Positions 1 through 6,966 are shown, counted from the stretch's first letter. The stretch: 10,669 nt of DNA from CAKTOF01 sp964544345 (GCA_964544345.1 CAZJBT010000076.1:1-10669), one strand, 5' to 3'. Notes: generated by a model not told the origin, from the sequence alone. Translations and numbers: made by a program.

Positions 1-80
1 CGAAATAAAATCAGCATCGTTTTCTTCGGCGACCTGCGCGTCGGAGAAAACACCGCTCGGCCTGTAAACGTGCGAACCGT

Positions 81-124
81 GCGGCCTCGGCGCACGATTC
101 GTGCGCTGCGACAGGCCGCTTTTT
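81..124 (+). terminator. Hairpin plus T-run at the left edge, probable intrinsic terminator
   Basis: The outer arms GCGGCCT (81-87) and AGGCCGC (113-119) are perfectly complementary. They enclose a second perfect stem, GCGCACGA (90-97) with TCGTGCGC (99-106). TTTTT follows at 120-124, so the orientation suits transcripts arriving on the plus strand from outside the window. A plus frame is open from the left edge to a TAA at 65-67 and could be the tail of such a gene, but only 21 codons are visible. The hairpin also lies just past the stop codon of the MFS gene on the minus strand. It could end that transcript too, although no U-run follows in that direction. Confidence 0.6.
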
Positions 125-1358
125 AAATCCGCTTACCGCCGTGGGTAAGGCAGAACCAGCGCATCAGCGCCATCAGGATGATCGGGATGACACATACCAC
201 CGCGCATAGGATGAATACGGCAGTGAAGTCGCCGCCTGAAGCGGTGCCGACTATGGCCGAGATCTTGCCGAATACCACGGAACTTGCGGCAATGGAGATC
301 ATGACAAGTCCGTAGTTGGTGCCGGAGTATTTCGCGCCGAACAGCTCGGTCGCAATGACGGGATTGGTGCCGGAGGTGCCGCCATAGGAAAATGCGATCA
401 GAACGACGGCGAGAATGTAAAGCGCGCCGCTGGCTGCGATCAGAACGAGGCAGGCTGCCGCACTGATGACACAGCACACGATGATGGTGAAGGTACGGCC
501 GATCTTGTCAGAGACAGCCGGCGCGATAATGCGGCCGACCGAGTTGCCGACGCCGGTGCCCATGACGGCAAGCAGTGCGAGATGCTCGCTCATGCCGCGG
601 GAGACGGCGATGGTCGTGATGTACGGTACCAGGACAAGGTAAGCGGCCGACGATAGGAACATGGAGACGACCTGGAACCAGTACAGCGGCGTGCGGATCA
701 TCTCTGTGGGTTTGAACTGCTTGAACTCGTCCTTGCGCAGAACCTTGGAGGCCTCTTTCAGATAGTATTTTGGATCAGGCTGGCTGACAAAATGACCCGC
801 GATCAAAACGACGAGAATGAACACAAGCGCGAGGATGCGGAATGTGTTTGGCACGCCGAGCGAGGAGAGCATCGTGCGTGCGACCGGTGCGAGAATGACG
901 ACCGACAGTCCGAAGAAGCAGACGGTCAGACCGGTGATCATGCCGGTTTTGGCGGCGTACCACTTTTGCAGCGCGTAGAGCACCGTGCAGTAGGCCGCGC
1001 CGCAGCCAAGACCGGAGATCAGGCTATAGGTCAGATAGAGCATCCAGGGATGTGCGGCTGTCAAAAATGAGGTGAGCAGCATACCCAGCGCAAACATGAT
1101 ACCGCCGAGCAGCACGATGTTGTGAGGCTTGTATTTTTCCTGCACCAGGCCGGCAAGAACATTGCCGATGACAAAGCAGGCAATCATCAGACTCGAGGTC
1201 ATGGCAACGTCGCCGGACGACCAGCCAAAGTAGGACATGACGTAGGGCTGAAAGACCGACCACATATAGAGAATGCCGGAAATGAGCATAATGGCAAGGC
1301 CGGAAATCAAATTAGCTGTTTTGCTTTTGGGAATAGGTTGCAGATGTATGGTGTACAT
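123..1358 (-). CDS. MFS transporter, oxalate/formate antiporter (OFA)-like
   Basis: This is a 411-aa integral membrane protein with about twelve hydrophobic segments. A central cytoplasmic loop rich in Lys and Glu lies at about residues 196-222. The motif-A loop of the second half is clear (VSDKIGR, D284-R288), while the equivalent loop in the first half (residues 70-80, VQEKYKPHN) has lost the usual D and R. The QKWYAAKTG segment near 131-139 is typical of the OFA branch. OFA members carry small carboxylates such as oxalate, formate or pyruvate. Similar MFS genes are known beside gut molybdoenzymes acting on catechols, so import of an aromatic acid or export of a product is plausible here, but that is inference from position. 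The ATG at 1358 has only a distant purine-rich site (AAAGG, about 12 nt away), so initiation may be weak. The gene is last in the minus-strand series and is separated from the MATE gene by a strong hairpin. Confidence 0.85.
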   Translation of the reverse strand: MYTIHLQPIPKSKTANLISGLAIMLISGILYMWSVFQPYVMSYFGWSSGDVAMTSSLMIACFVIGNVLAGLVQEKYKPHNIVLLGGIMFALGMLLTSFLTAAHPWMLYLTYSLISGLGCGAAYCTVLYALQKWYAAKTGMITGLTVCFFGLSVVILAPVARTMLSSLGVPNTFRILALVFILVVLIAGHFVSQPDPKYYLKEASKVLRKDEFKQFKPTEMIRTPLYWFQVVSMFLSSAAYLVLVPYITTIAVSRGMSEHLALLAVMGTGVGNSVGRIIAPAVSDKIGRTFTIIVCCVISAAACLVLIAASGALYILAVVLIAFSYGGTSGTNPVIATELFGAKYSGTNYGLVMISIAASSVVFGKISAIVGTASGGDFTAVFILCAVVCVIPIILMALMRWFCLTHGGKRI

Positions 1359-1380
1359 TTGTTTCGATCGCCTTTCTTTT

Positions 1381-1434
1381 TATAAAAATATAAAAACTGC
1401 GGGTTGTTTTGAGCGCACAAAACAACCCGCAGTT
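1381..1434 (-). terminator. 17-bp hairpin with U-tract between MATE and MFS genes
   Basis: The arms at 1395-1411 and 1418-1434 are perfectly complementary over 17 bp with a six-base loop (AGCGCA). Read on the minus strand, the stem runs straight into a U-rich tract (1381-1394), which is the layout of a rho-independent terminator for transcripts leaving the MATE gene. It lies only 36 nt before the MFS start, and I see no convincing promoter in that gap. It may therefore act as a partial terminator or attenuator for the MFS gene. The stretch between the hairpin and the MATE stop (1435-1584) holds no gene I can support. Confidence 0.85.
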
Positions 1435-1584
1435 CCAGTTGGAATTGCGAAATGTTGTTTCCTTCTCAAAATGTGAAGGCCGGGCTGTTTCCGGCGCCGA
1501 CCCCGTGTGCTGGAATTTCCGGCACAGGCCGCAGTACCATAGGAAGACCGTTAGGATGCTGCGGCACGGAAACGATATGAAATT

Positions 1585-2940
1585 TCAGACGGTCTCCGGC
1601 TCCTTGAGCACTGTGCGGTACTGCCGCACAGCCAGTAGCACGCAGAGAATAAAACCGGTGGACGAGCCGAAGTACCACGCCCACATCAGCCCGGTGTAGC
1701 TGGAGAGCGCTTTGGTCAGCACAAAGCACATGGAGACGCGAACGACGAATTCGGCGACAGTTTCTACAAAGAACGTCATGCTCTTGCCGAGGCCGCGAAG
1801 CAGGCCGCCTGTCGTAATGATAAAGCAGATGACGAGATAGACCGGCGAGATAATGCGCAGATAGTTTTCGCCGACGTCGATAACGGCGGATTCTGAGCCG
1901 GCGTCCACAAACAGGCCGACGAGTTGGCGCGGGAAGAGCTGGAAAATAGCGATGACGATGAGTGTACAGACAAGGCACATCACGGTCGAGACCTTGAAGC
2001 CCTCCTTGATCCGGCTGCGGATCCCTGCGCCGTAGTTTTGCGCCACGAAGCTCGACAGCGCGGTGCCGAGCGTGTTAAAGCTCATATAGGCGAAGTTATG
2101 CAGCTTGGACGCGGCTTCATAGCCGGCCATGACGATCGTGTCGAACGAATTGACCAAGCTCTGCAGGATCGTATGAGACAGCGCAACGCATGACTGCTGG
2201 AAGATGGTCGGCACAGCGATGCGCGTCATCTGGCCGAGCAGCGAAACGTCAAAATACTTGACGCCGGGCTCGGTTTCTACGCTGTGCAGACGGCGCACCA
2301 GCAAAGCGCAGGCCAAAATGGCTGCGACAGCCTGCGAGATGGTGGTCGCCCAGGCTGCACCTGCGACGCCAAGCCCCAACGGGCCGACCGCAATGATGTC
2401 CAGAATGATGTTGAGTACAGACGAGAGCAGCAGGAAATACAGCGGCCGCTTGGAATCGCCGAGACCGGTATAGATGCCGTTCGCGGAGTTGTACAGGAAC
2501 ATTGGCAGCACGCCGACGGAATAGATCGCGAGGTAGGCGCGTGCGTCAGCAAAGGTGCTGTCCGGACAGCCGAGCAGATGCATCAGCGGCCCCGAGAGCA
2601 GCACGCCGGCGGCGGCGACCACAATGCCGAGACCAAGCAGTGCGATCAGCGCGGTGAAGATCGCGCTCTTCATGTCGCGCAGACGCTTTGCGCCGAACAA
2701 CTGCGAGATGATGACCGAGCAGCCCATGGATGAGCCGGTGGCCACAGCGATAAAAAACAGCGTGATGGGATAGGCTGCGCCGATGGCGGCCAGACCGGCC
2801 GAGCCGGTGAACTGGCCGACGATGATGGAGTCGGCGATGTTATAGACCTGCTGGAGCGCAGTGGACAGCAGCAGCGGCAGGGAGAAGTTCAGAATTATTT
2901 TTGACGGTTTTCCGACCGTCAGATCGTTCAGTGTTGCCAA
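1585..2940 (-). CDS. MATE family multidrug/metabolite efflux transporter
   Basis: This 451-aa protein has the length and twelve-helix pattern of MATE exporters, which use a Na+ or H+ gradient to expel organic compounds. The N-terminus (PLLLSTALQQVYNIADSIIVG) and the LYNSANGIYTGLGDSKRPLY region near residues 157-176 are family hallmarks. The two halves repeat the same pattern, the second starting near RIAVPTIFQQSCVALSHTIL. The start is a TTG at 2940, two bases after the stop of the ferredoxin-like subunit. The site GGAGGTG is ideally placed for it, and no better start lies nearby. The tight coupling says it is made together with the Moco enzyme and may remove a toxic phenolic or an end product, but the substrate cannot be read from sequence. 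Its relatives are common in Clostridia. A strong terminator-like hairpin follows. Confidence 0.9.
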   Translation of the reverse strand: MATLNDLTVGKPSKIILNFSLPLLLSTALQQVYNIADSIIVGQFTGSAGLAAIGAAYPITLFFIAVATGSSMGCSVIISQLFGAKRLRDMKSAIFTALIALLGLGIVVAAAGVLLSGPLMHLLGCPDSTFADARAYLAIYSVGVLPMFLYNSANGIYTGLGDSKRPLYFLLLSSVLNIILDIIAVGPLGLGVAGAAWATTISQAVAAILACALLVRRLHSVETEPGVKYFDVSLLGQMTRIAVPTIFQQSCVALSHTILQSLVNSFDTIVMAGYEAASKLHNFAYMSFNTLGTALSSFVAQNYGAGIRSRIKEGFKVSTVMCLVCTLIVIAIFQLFPRQLVGLFVDAGSESAVIDVGENYLRIISPVYLVICFIITTGGLLRGLGKSMTFFVETVAEFVVRVSMCFVLTKALSSYTGLMWAWYFGSSTGFILCVLLAVRQYRTVLKEPETV

Positions 2941-2942
2941 GT

Positions 2943-3746
2943 TTACACCTCCTCAAGGGGAATGTCACCCAAGTTGACGTCGGGCGTGGAGCAAAGCGCC
3001 GTGGAATGCATCGTCTGGAAACCGACGGCCTCGATGGTCAGGTCATAGCTCGTGTTCTCCGGCAGATTGCGGAACCAGAAGTCTCCATAGCTGTCGGTTT
3101 CCTCTATGCGCGTACCATCCGGGCCGGTCAGCGTGCAGCGCGCACCGATAACGACCTCCTCTTCGACGGGATCGTAGACCGTGCCGGCAATGAAGCGGCC
3201 GGGGATATTTTTGTAGTAGAGCTTGCCGCCGGGGACAAGCGGCTTTGCGCCTTCGAGCGCGCCAAGCAACTCGGACATCTCACCGAATTGGATCGCGTCG
3301 GTCGGGCAGGCTTCGGCACAGCGCGGCAGCTTCGCCCCATTGTCGAGCAGATGCGCGCAGCCTGTGCACTTCTGCGCGACGTGCAGCTTGTCGTTGAAGT
3401 AGATCGTATCGTATGGACATGCCGTGACACATGCACCGCAGCCGGTACAGCCGGCGGGATCGATCAGAACAAAGCCGTCGTCGCGCCGCCGGATCGCGCC
3501 GGCGGGGCATGCCGCGATGCATTCGGCCTCCGAGCAGTGTGCGCACATTTTAGAGATATAATGGATCTTGACCTTTGGGATCGTACCGCGGACGTTTTCC
3601 TGCACCTTGCACCAGAAATGTCCCGTGTTGGGCTGCGGCGCGGCGTAAGGCGACCAGTCATTGCCGCAGTGCTCATCCTTGCAGGCGAGCTGGCAGTTGT
3701 AGCAGCCGGAGCATTTGGCGACATCAATGACAAAAATCTTGCTCAT
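2943..3746 (-). CDS. bthL: Transhydroxylase-type iron-sulfur small subunit with C-terminal beta-sandwich domain
   Basis: This 267-aa protein closely matches the layout of the small subunit of pyrogallol-phloroglucinol transhydroxylase (about 274 aa in Pelobacter acidigallici). Residues 1-155 form a DmsB/NrfC-like ferredoxin with four Cys groups: C12-C15-C18-C22, C68-C71-C76-C80, C100-C103-C106-C110 and C127-C130-C143-C147. Sixteen ligands could hold four [4Fe-4S] clusters. Residues from about 183 on (GRFIAGTVYDP, then GPDGTR and FWFRNLPE) resemble a carboxypeptidase-regulatory/Cna-B-like beta domain, as in the known small subunit. There is no signal peptide, so a cytoplasmic site is likely. 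A GTG at 3749 is directly followed by an ATG at 3746. I prefer the ATG, because AGGAGG is 7 nt away and the overlap with the large-subunit stop is then a single base. It pairs with the large subunit and would carry electrons to and from its active site. Confidence 0.88.
   Translation of the reverse strand: MSKIFVIDVAKCSGCYNCQLACKDEHCGNDWSPYAAPQPNTGHFWCKVQENVRGTIPKVKIHYISKMCAHCSEAECIAACPAGAIRRRDDGFVLIDPAGCTGCGACVTACPYDTIYFNDKLHVAQKCTGCAHLLDNGAKLPRCAEACPTDAIQFGEMSELLGALEGAKPLVPGGKLYYKNIPGRFIAGTVYDPVEEEVVIGARCTLTGPDGTRIEETDSYGDFWFRNLPENTSYDLTIEAVGFQTMHSTALCSTPDVNLGDIPLEEV
2946..2954 (-). promoter_or_regulatory. Shine-Dalgarno site inside the bthL 3' end that sets the MATE TTG start
   Basis: The last codons of the small subunit gene, GAG GAG GTG before TAA, form a near-perfect ribosome binding site. 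The GGAGG core lies a normal distance ahead of the TTG at 2940. This supports the non-ATG start of the MATE gene and implies translational coupling. Confidence 0.75.
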
Positions 3747-6481
3747 CACGCTTCCTCCTTGATCAGCCAGCCGTCAAGGCACACGCCGGCGTCCGGGTCG
3801 ACATGGCGGGCAAAGGCCTCGGGATAATCACGCCGCCAGCCTTCCATCTCCTCGTCGGAGACCTTCGCCACCTCGACCAGGAAACCGGAAACCGCCATAC
3901 CGGTCGCGTTTTTCGAGGTCGTGGCGGTGGGTGTGATGCAGTTGATCGCGCCGCCGCGGTCGAGATAACCGGGGATGATCGGGTCGAGCCGCGCGCCGTG
4001 ATCGACATAGCAGGTGTGGTCGATCAGCCGCTCGGTAACATAGGCGCCGCAAAGCACGATGCCGCGCTCGTTGAACACCTTGACGATGTCGCCATGCTTG
4101 ATGCCGCGCTTTTCAGCCTCGCGCGGGCTGAGCCAGCACGGCTCGTACTGATAGCCGTCCTTGCCGCGGATCTTCATCGTCTCGACCTCGCGGTTCCAGA
4201 TGATGTCGTCACACTGGGCGTGCATGCGCCAGCGGCCGTGGTTGGACATACAGAGCAGCGGATATTTTTCAGCCCGGTTGGAGGAGAGCCGCTCGTCATG
4301 ACTTGGGCCGGACTCGATCCAGTGCGGCACAGGCGGGCGCTCGGGGTCGTCTGGCGTGTATTTTGCGATCTCGGTCGAATAGTATTCGAGCTTGCCGGTC
4401 GGCGTCGAGAGCGGATTGTTCTCCGGATCGCGGTAGAAGTCGTACAGACCGGCCGGGATCTTTTCGACTTCCTCGGCATCCTTACAGGGCACGACGAAGA
4501 TCTTGCGCCGGCGAAATTCCTCCCACGTCATGTAGTCCTCGCAGCCGGTCGACTTGTAGAAGAAGCGGACGCGCTCTTTCTCGCTCAGGCCGCCTGTGTA
4601 GGCTTTGTAGTAGTCCGGGCCGAGCTTTTCGGCGACACGGGCGCAGACGTCGAAGTCCGAGACGCTCTCGCCGACCGGCGCGCAGCACGGCTCCTCGAGG
4701 TAGATGGAGGTGAAGGCACCCGAGGACATATCGTTGCCGAGGTCGTTCATCTCGTGCTTCGTGACGACCGGGAAGATGATGTCGGCAAAGTAACAGTCAT
4801 TTTCCAGCCATGGGTGCTGTGCGACGATGCATTCGATCGACGGATCCTGGAATGCCTTCTGCGTCAGGTGGCCGTCGTTCCAGCAGGTGACCTGGCACGG
4901 CGCGTCAGTCCAGATCATGTGAACGCGCGAAAGGCCGGGCCGGGGATACTGCATCGGCTTGAACTGATACTGCTGCGTGGGATAGCGGTAGTTGTTGCCG
5001 ATCGGCTGCTGGCTCGAGGAGAAGCATTGCAGGCCGCGCCATTCGGCATGACCGTTCAAAATGGCCTCGTGGATGCAGCAGCGCGGGATGAACTGCAGCG
5101 GCGCGGGAAGCTGCTTGAACAGGTCGATCAGCTCCGGCGCGCGCTCTTTCTGCGCGTCGGTGAGCTGGAAGCGGCCTGCGATGTTGATATGCGGTTCCAC
5201 ATCCCCGTCGACTGGACGCAGCGCATCGGCGATCGCGGTAATCTTCGGAACGAATTTGCCCTGAAAGGGGATCGGGTAATCGCGGTTCCAGAGGTTCCAT
5301 TCGATGACCTTCGCCTGGTGTACGCCGGGCTTGCCGAGACCGCGCATACCGAGCAGCATGACCTCAAGCCGCGCAGGCTCGGACGAATACGGCCCCCGGA
5401 TATACGGCCCGCCGTTGCCGTGCAGGATCGAGGCGGTCTTGTTGGCCCAGTCGCGGGCGAGCGCCTTGATCGTCCAGGGCTTGACGCCGCACTTTTCAGA
5501 GGCCCAGGCGGGCGTTTTCGGGATCCCGTCCTCGCGGCCGAGCACATAGTCGCAGAATTTGTCAAAGCCATAGGCGTGCTGGTCGATGTACTCTTTTTCG
5601 TACAGATCCTCGGTCAGCCAGATGTAGGCGATCGCGAGCTGGAGAGCCACATCGGTGTTCGGCAGGATCGGGATCCACTTATCAGCGTGGACTGCGGCGC
5701 CGTAGTTGAGGTCGGGGCAGATGTAGATGCTCTTGATGCCGAGGTCGGTCAGCCAGTAGCACAGCCGGGATGGCATATGTGATACAACGCCGAGCGGCGT
5801 GACTTCGGGATCGCAGCCCCAGAACAGCAGCAGGTCGGAATGCTTTGCGATGTCGGGATACAGGTTGGCCTGCGGCGCCATTTCGCCGACCGGCTCGCAG
5901 CCCCAAACATATTTCGCACCCCAGAACCAGCCCTCCCACGAGTCCATGTTGCGCATCTGGAGCGTATAGCCGCCCATCAATGACAGCAGCCTGTTCGGGC
6001 AGCCGTGGCTCGGCGCGACGTTCTTGCCCTCGCCATGCATATCTGCCTGGCAGAGCACGGCCTCGGGGCCATAGGTGGCCTTCATCCGCTTGAGCTCTTT
6101 TGCGACGATCTCAGTCGCTTCATCCCAACTGATGCGGACGTACTTCGACTTGCCGCGGTTTTCTGGATGACGCTCGCCGTCCGGATCCCAATCGACGCGC
6201 TTGAGCGGATAGCGGACGCGGTTGGGCGAATACACGCGCGACTTGTAGCCCAGGCCGAATGGCGTGATAGTCACGCGATCGGGCGCTTGGAATGTCTTGC
6301 CGCGCGCCTCGATCTTCCACGGGTTGCAGTACTTGTCTGTGTATTCTCTATCATAAAAGTAGGGGCGGATGCGTGTGATGCGCCCGTCGGTGGAGTCCAC
6401 CTGGCAGGGAGCGCCGCTTTCCGGACCCATCAAAGAGAACGACACGATGTTCTGTTCGTCCGGTTTGAATTTGACAGCCAT
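3746..6481 (-). CDS. athL: Pyrogallol-phloroglucinol transhydroxylase-like Moco large subunit
   Basis: This 911-aa protein belongs to the DMSO reductase superfamily and fits the transhydroxylase large subunit (about 875 aa). That enzyme moves a hydroxyl from 1,2,3,5-tetrahydroxybenzene to pyrogallol, giving phloroglucinol, in anaerobic gallate breakdown. The N-terminus lacks the CxxCxxxC iron-sulfur motif of most relatives, as in the transhydroxylase. Asp180-Ser181 in NMDSWEGWFWG matches the reported Asp174 and Mo-ligand Ser175 of the Pelobacter enzyme, and His149 (ADMHGEG) matches His144. Tyr402 lies where Tyr404 may align, with less certainty. The C-terminal part (from about residue 745) is the molybdopterin-dinucleotide binding domain (LLCMSNHGRWRMHAQ, REAEKRGIKHGDIVKVFNERG). 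There is no Tat signal, so it is probably cytoplasmic. The ATG at 6481 has GGAGGT 8 nt upstream. It is the first gene of the operon, and the stop overlaps the small subunit start. Activity on another polyphenol, such as catechol-type dehydroxylation, cannot be excluded. Confidence 0.83.
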   Translation of the reverse strand: MAVKFKPDEQNIVSFSLMGPESGAPCQVDSTDGRITRIRPYFYDREYTDKYCNPWKIEARGKTFQAPDRVTITPFGLGYKSRVYSPNRVRYPLKRVDWDPDGERHPENRGKSKYVRISWDEATEIVAKELKRMKATYGPEAVLCQADMHGEGKNVAPSHGCPNRLLSLMGGYTLQMRNMDSWEGWFWGAKYVWGCEPVGEMAPQANLYPDIAKHSDLLLFWGCDPEVTPLGVVSHMPSRLCYWLTDLGIKSIYICPDLNYGAAVHADKWIPILPNTDVALQLAIAYIWLTEDLYEKEYIDQHAYGFDKFCDYVLGREDGIPKTPAWASEKCGVKPWTIKALARDWANKTASILHGNGGPYIRGPYSSEPARLEVMLLGMRGLGKPGVHQAKVIEWNLWNRDYPIPFQGKFVPKITAIADALRPVDGDVEPHINIAGRFQLTDAQKERAPELIDLFKQLPAPLQFIPRCCIHEAILNGHAEWRGLQCFSSSQQPIGNNYRYPTQQYQFKPMQYPRPGLSRVHMIWTDAPCQVTCWNDGHLTQKAFQDPSIECIVAQHPWLENDCYFADIIFPVVTKHEMNDLGNDMSSGAFTSIYLEEPCCAPVGESVSDFDVCARVAEKLGPDYYKAYTGGLSEKERVRFFYKSTGCEDYMTWEEFRRRKIFVVPCKDAEEVEKIPAGLYDFYRDPENNPLSTPTGKLEYYSTEIAKYTPDDPERPPVPHWIESGPSHDERLSSNRAEKYPLLCMSNHGRWRMHAQCDDIIWNREVETMKIRGKDGYQYEPCWLSPREAEKRGIKHGDIVKVFNERGIVLCGAYVTERLIDHTCYVDHGARLDPIIPGYLDRGGAINCITPTATTSKNATGMAVSGFLVEVAKVSDEEMEGWRRDYPEAFARHVDPDAGVCLDGWLIKEEA

Positions 6482-6562
6482 CGCCGTATACCTCCAGTTT
6501 GTGATTTTACAGATACCAGTTTACCATGTCTGAATGCCGTGCGGAAACAGCAGAAAATGAAA

Positions 6563-6604
6563 TGATAACAACCAAAAAGGTGTAACAAATTGGTGATAAC
6601 AACC
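6563..6604. repeat. Two copies of TGATAACAACC in the leader of the athL-like operon
   Basis: TGATAACAACC occurs at 6563-6573 and again at 6594-6604, three helical turns apart (31 bp centre to centre). A looser version, GGTGTAACAAA, begins at 6579 between them. The AT-rich setting and the regular phasing suggest a regulator binding site for the divergent operons, though repeats this short can arise by chance. Confidence 0.35.
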
Positions 6605-6616
6605 GCGTGATACAAT

Positions 6617-6644
6617 ATTATATAAAACAAAAATGAAAAGTGAA
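6617..6644 (-). promoter_or_regulatory. Candidate sigma-70-type promoter for the athL-like operon
   Basis: On the minus strand there is a consensus -10 TATAAT (6617-6622) with a weak -35 TTCACT (6639-6644), 16 bp apart. This would start transcription near 6610 and give a leader of about 130 nt. The -10 is perfect but the -35 matches only four of six bases, so an activator may be needed. Confidence 0.5.
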
Positions 6645-6659
6645 AATTTGGTTTCCGAC

Positions 6660-6679
6660 AAAAATCACCGTTGATTTTT
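6660..6679. repeat. Inverted repeat AAAAATCA / TGATTTTT between the divergent promoters
   Basis: AAAAATCA (6660-6667) and TGATTTTT (6672-6679) are perfect inverted copies separated by CCGT. The element sits just upstream of both predicted -35 boxes, which is a good place for a dimeric regulator to act on both operons. No regulator gene is visible in the window. A stem in RNA is unlikely to matter, because it lies outside both predicted transcripts. Confidence 0.4.
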
Positions 6680-6693
6680 CCAAAGACAGACAC

Positions 6694-6724
6694 TTGACTT
6701 TGGAACTGTACCATGGTTTACAAT
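6694..6724 (+). promoter_or_regulatory. Candidate MerR-type promoter with 19-bp spacer for the small-gene/Moco operon
   Basis: The -35 TTGACT (6694-6699) and -10 TACAAT (6719-6724) are both near consensus but are separated by 19 bp instead of 17. An overlong spacer with a dyad inside it is the signature of promoters untwisted by MerR-family activators. The spacer contains TGGAACTGTACCA (6701-6713), an imperfect palindrome with one mismatched pair. Transcription would begin near 6731. No MerR gene is in the window, so this rests on the promoter shape alone. Confidence 0.5.
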
Positions 6725-6738
6725 AGGATCGAAGCAAA

Positions 6739-6937
6739 GCGGCGCACAGCGCCGCATAGTTGAAGCAGATCCACCAGTTTCCGAGCTTTGCGCGCCTAAG
6801 GGTGTGCACCTATGGACGCAGAGCCTGAGCGGCTTGCCGCTCACAGGGCAGATGGGCGGAAACGCCGCTGCCTTCCGCTTGAAAAGGGAACCGCACCGCA
6901 GGAAAGGCTTTCCTGCGGGAATTCAGCCTGTTCAGGC
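6739..6937 (+). promoter_or_regulatory. Highly structured 5' leader with GAAA tetraloop and 11-nt tetraloop receptor; riboswitch-like
   Basis: Between the predicted transcription start (about 6731) and the first gene there is no gene I can support, but there is a run of hairpins on the plus strand. H1 is GCGGCGC/GCGCCGC (6739-6755). H2 is GCUUUGCG/CGCAGAGC (6785-6824). It contains CCUAAG (6795-6800) and UAUGG (6811-6815), the exact two halves of the classic 11-nt tetraloop receptor. H3 is GAGCGGC/GCCGCUC (6827-6842). H4 is a two-part stem (6845-6874) capped by GGCG-GAAA-CGCC (6855-6866), the matching tetraloop. H5 is a perfect 10-bp stem, CCGCAGGAAA/UUUCCUGCGG (6896-6918). H6 is GCCUG/CAGGC (6926-6937). 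No U-run follows, so any control would act on translation or by another route. A Moco riboswitch is an obvious candidate given the operon, but I could not match its consensus by eye. Confidence 0.6.
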
Positions 6938-6966
6938 GGGGGAAGCGAGGTGTCAGAAGGGGTCAT

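Noticed and set aside
1..67. End of a plus-strand gene (open to TAA at 65-67), or a minus-strand coding stretch in the same bases
   Set aside because: Only about 21 codons are visible and the minus strand is also open here. The terminator orientation slightly favours the plus reading, but that is not enough to call a gene.
1466..1978. Minus-strand frame overlapping the MATE 3' end and running past its stop
   Set aside because: Its first two thirds are a shifted reading of the MATE gene. The tail (about 35 codons) looks somewhat protein-like but has no ribosome site or own start of quality.
3803..5782. Long plus-strand open frame (659 codons) opposite the athL-like gene
   Set aside because: Antisense shadow of a GC-rich gene. 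The minus-strand product is a well-formed Moco enzyme, while the plus product is rich in Arg, Val and Asp with no domain.
6430..6714. Minus-strand frame of 94 codons at the start of the athL-like gene
   Set aside because: It overlaps the real start in another frame and covers the AT-rich promoter region; no ribosome site.
6785..6937. Identification of the leader as a c-di-GMP-I riboswitch
   Set aside because: GGACGCAGAGCC, CACAGGGCA, the GAAA loop and the receptor all echo that class, but their order is wrong: the receptor precedes the tetraloop and the ACGCA strand is on the wrong side. The core cannot form as known.
6875..6966. Cobalamin riboswitch
   Set aside because: A GAAAAGGGAAC stretch and a GTCAGAAGG stretch look vaguely similar, but the B12 box (GCCACUG) and the surrounding helices are absent.
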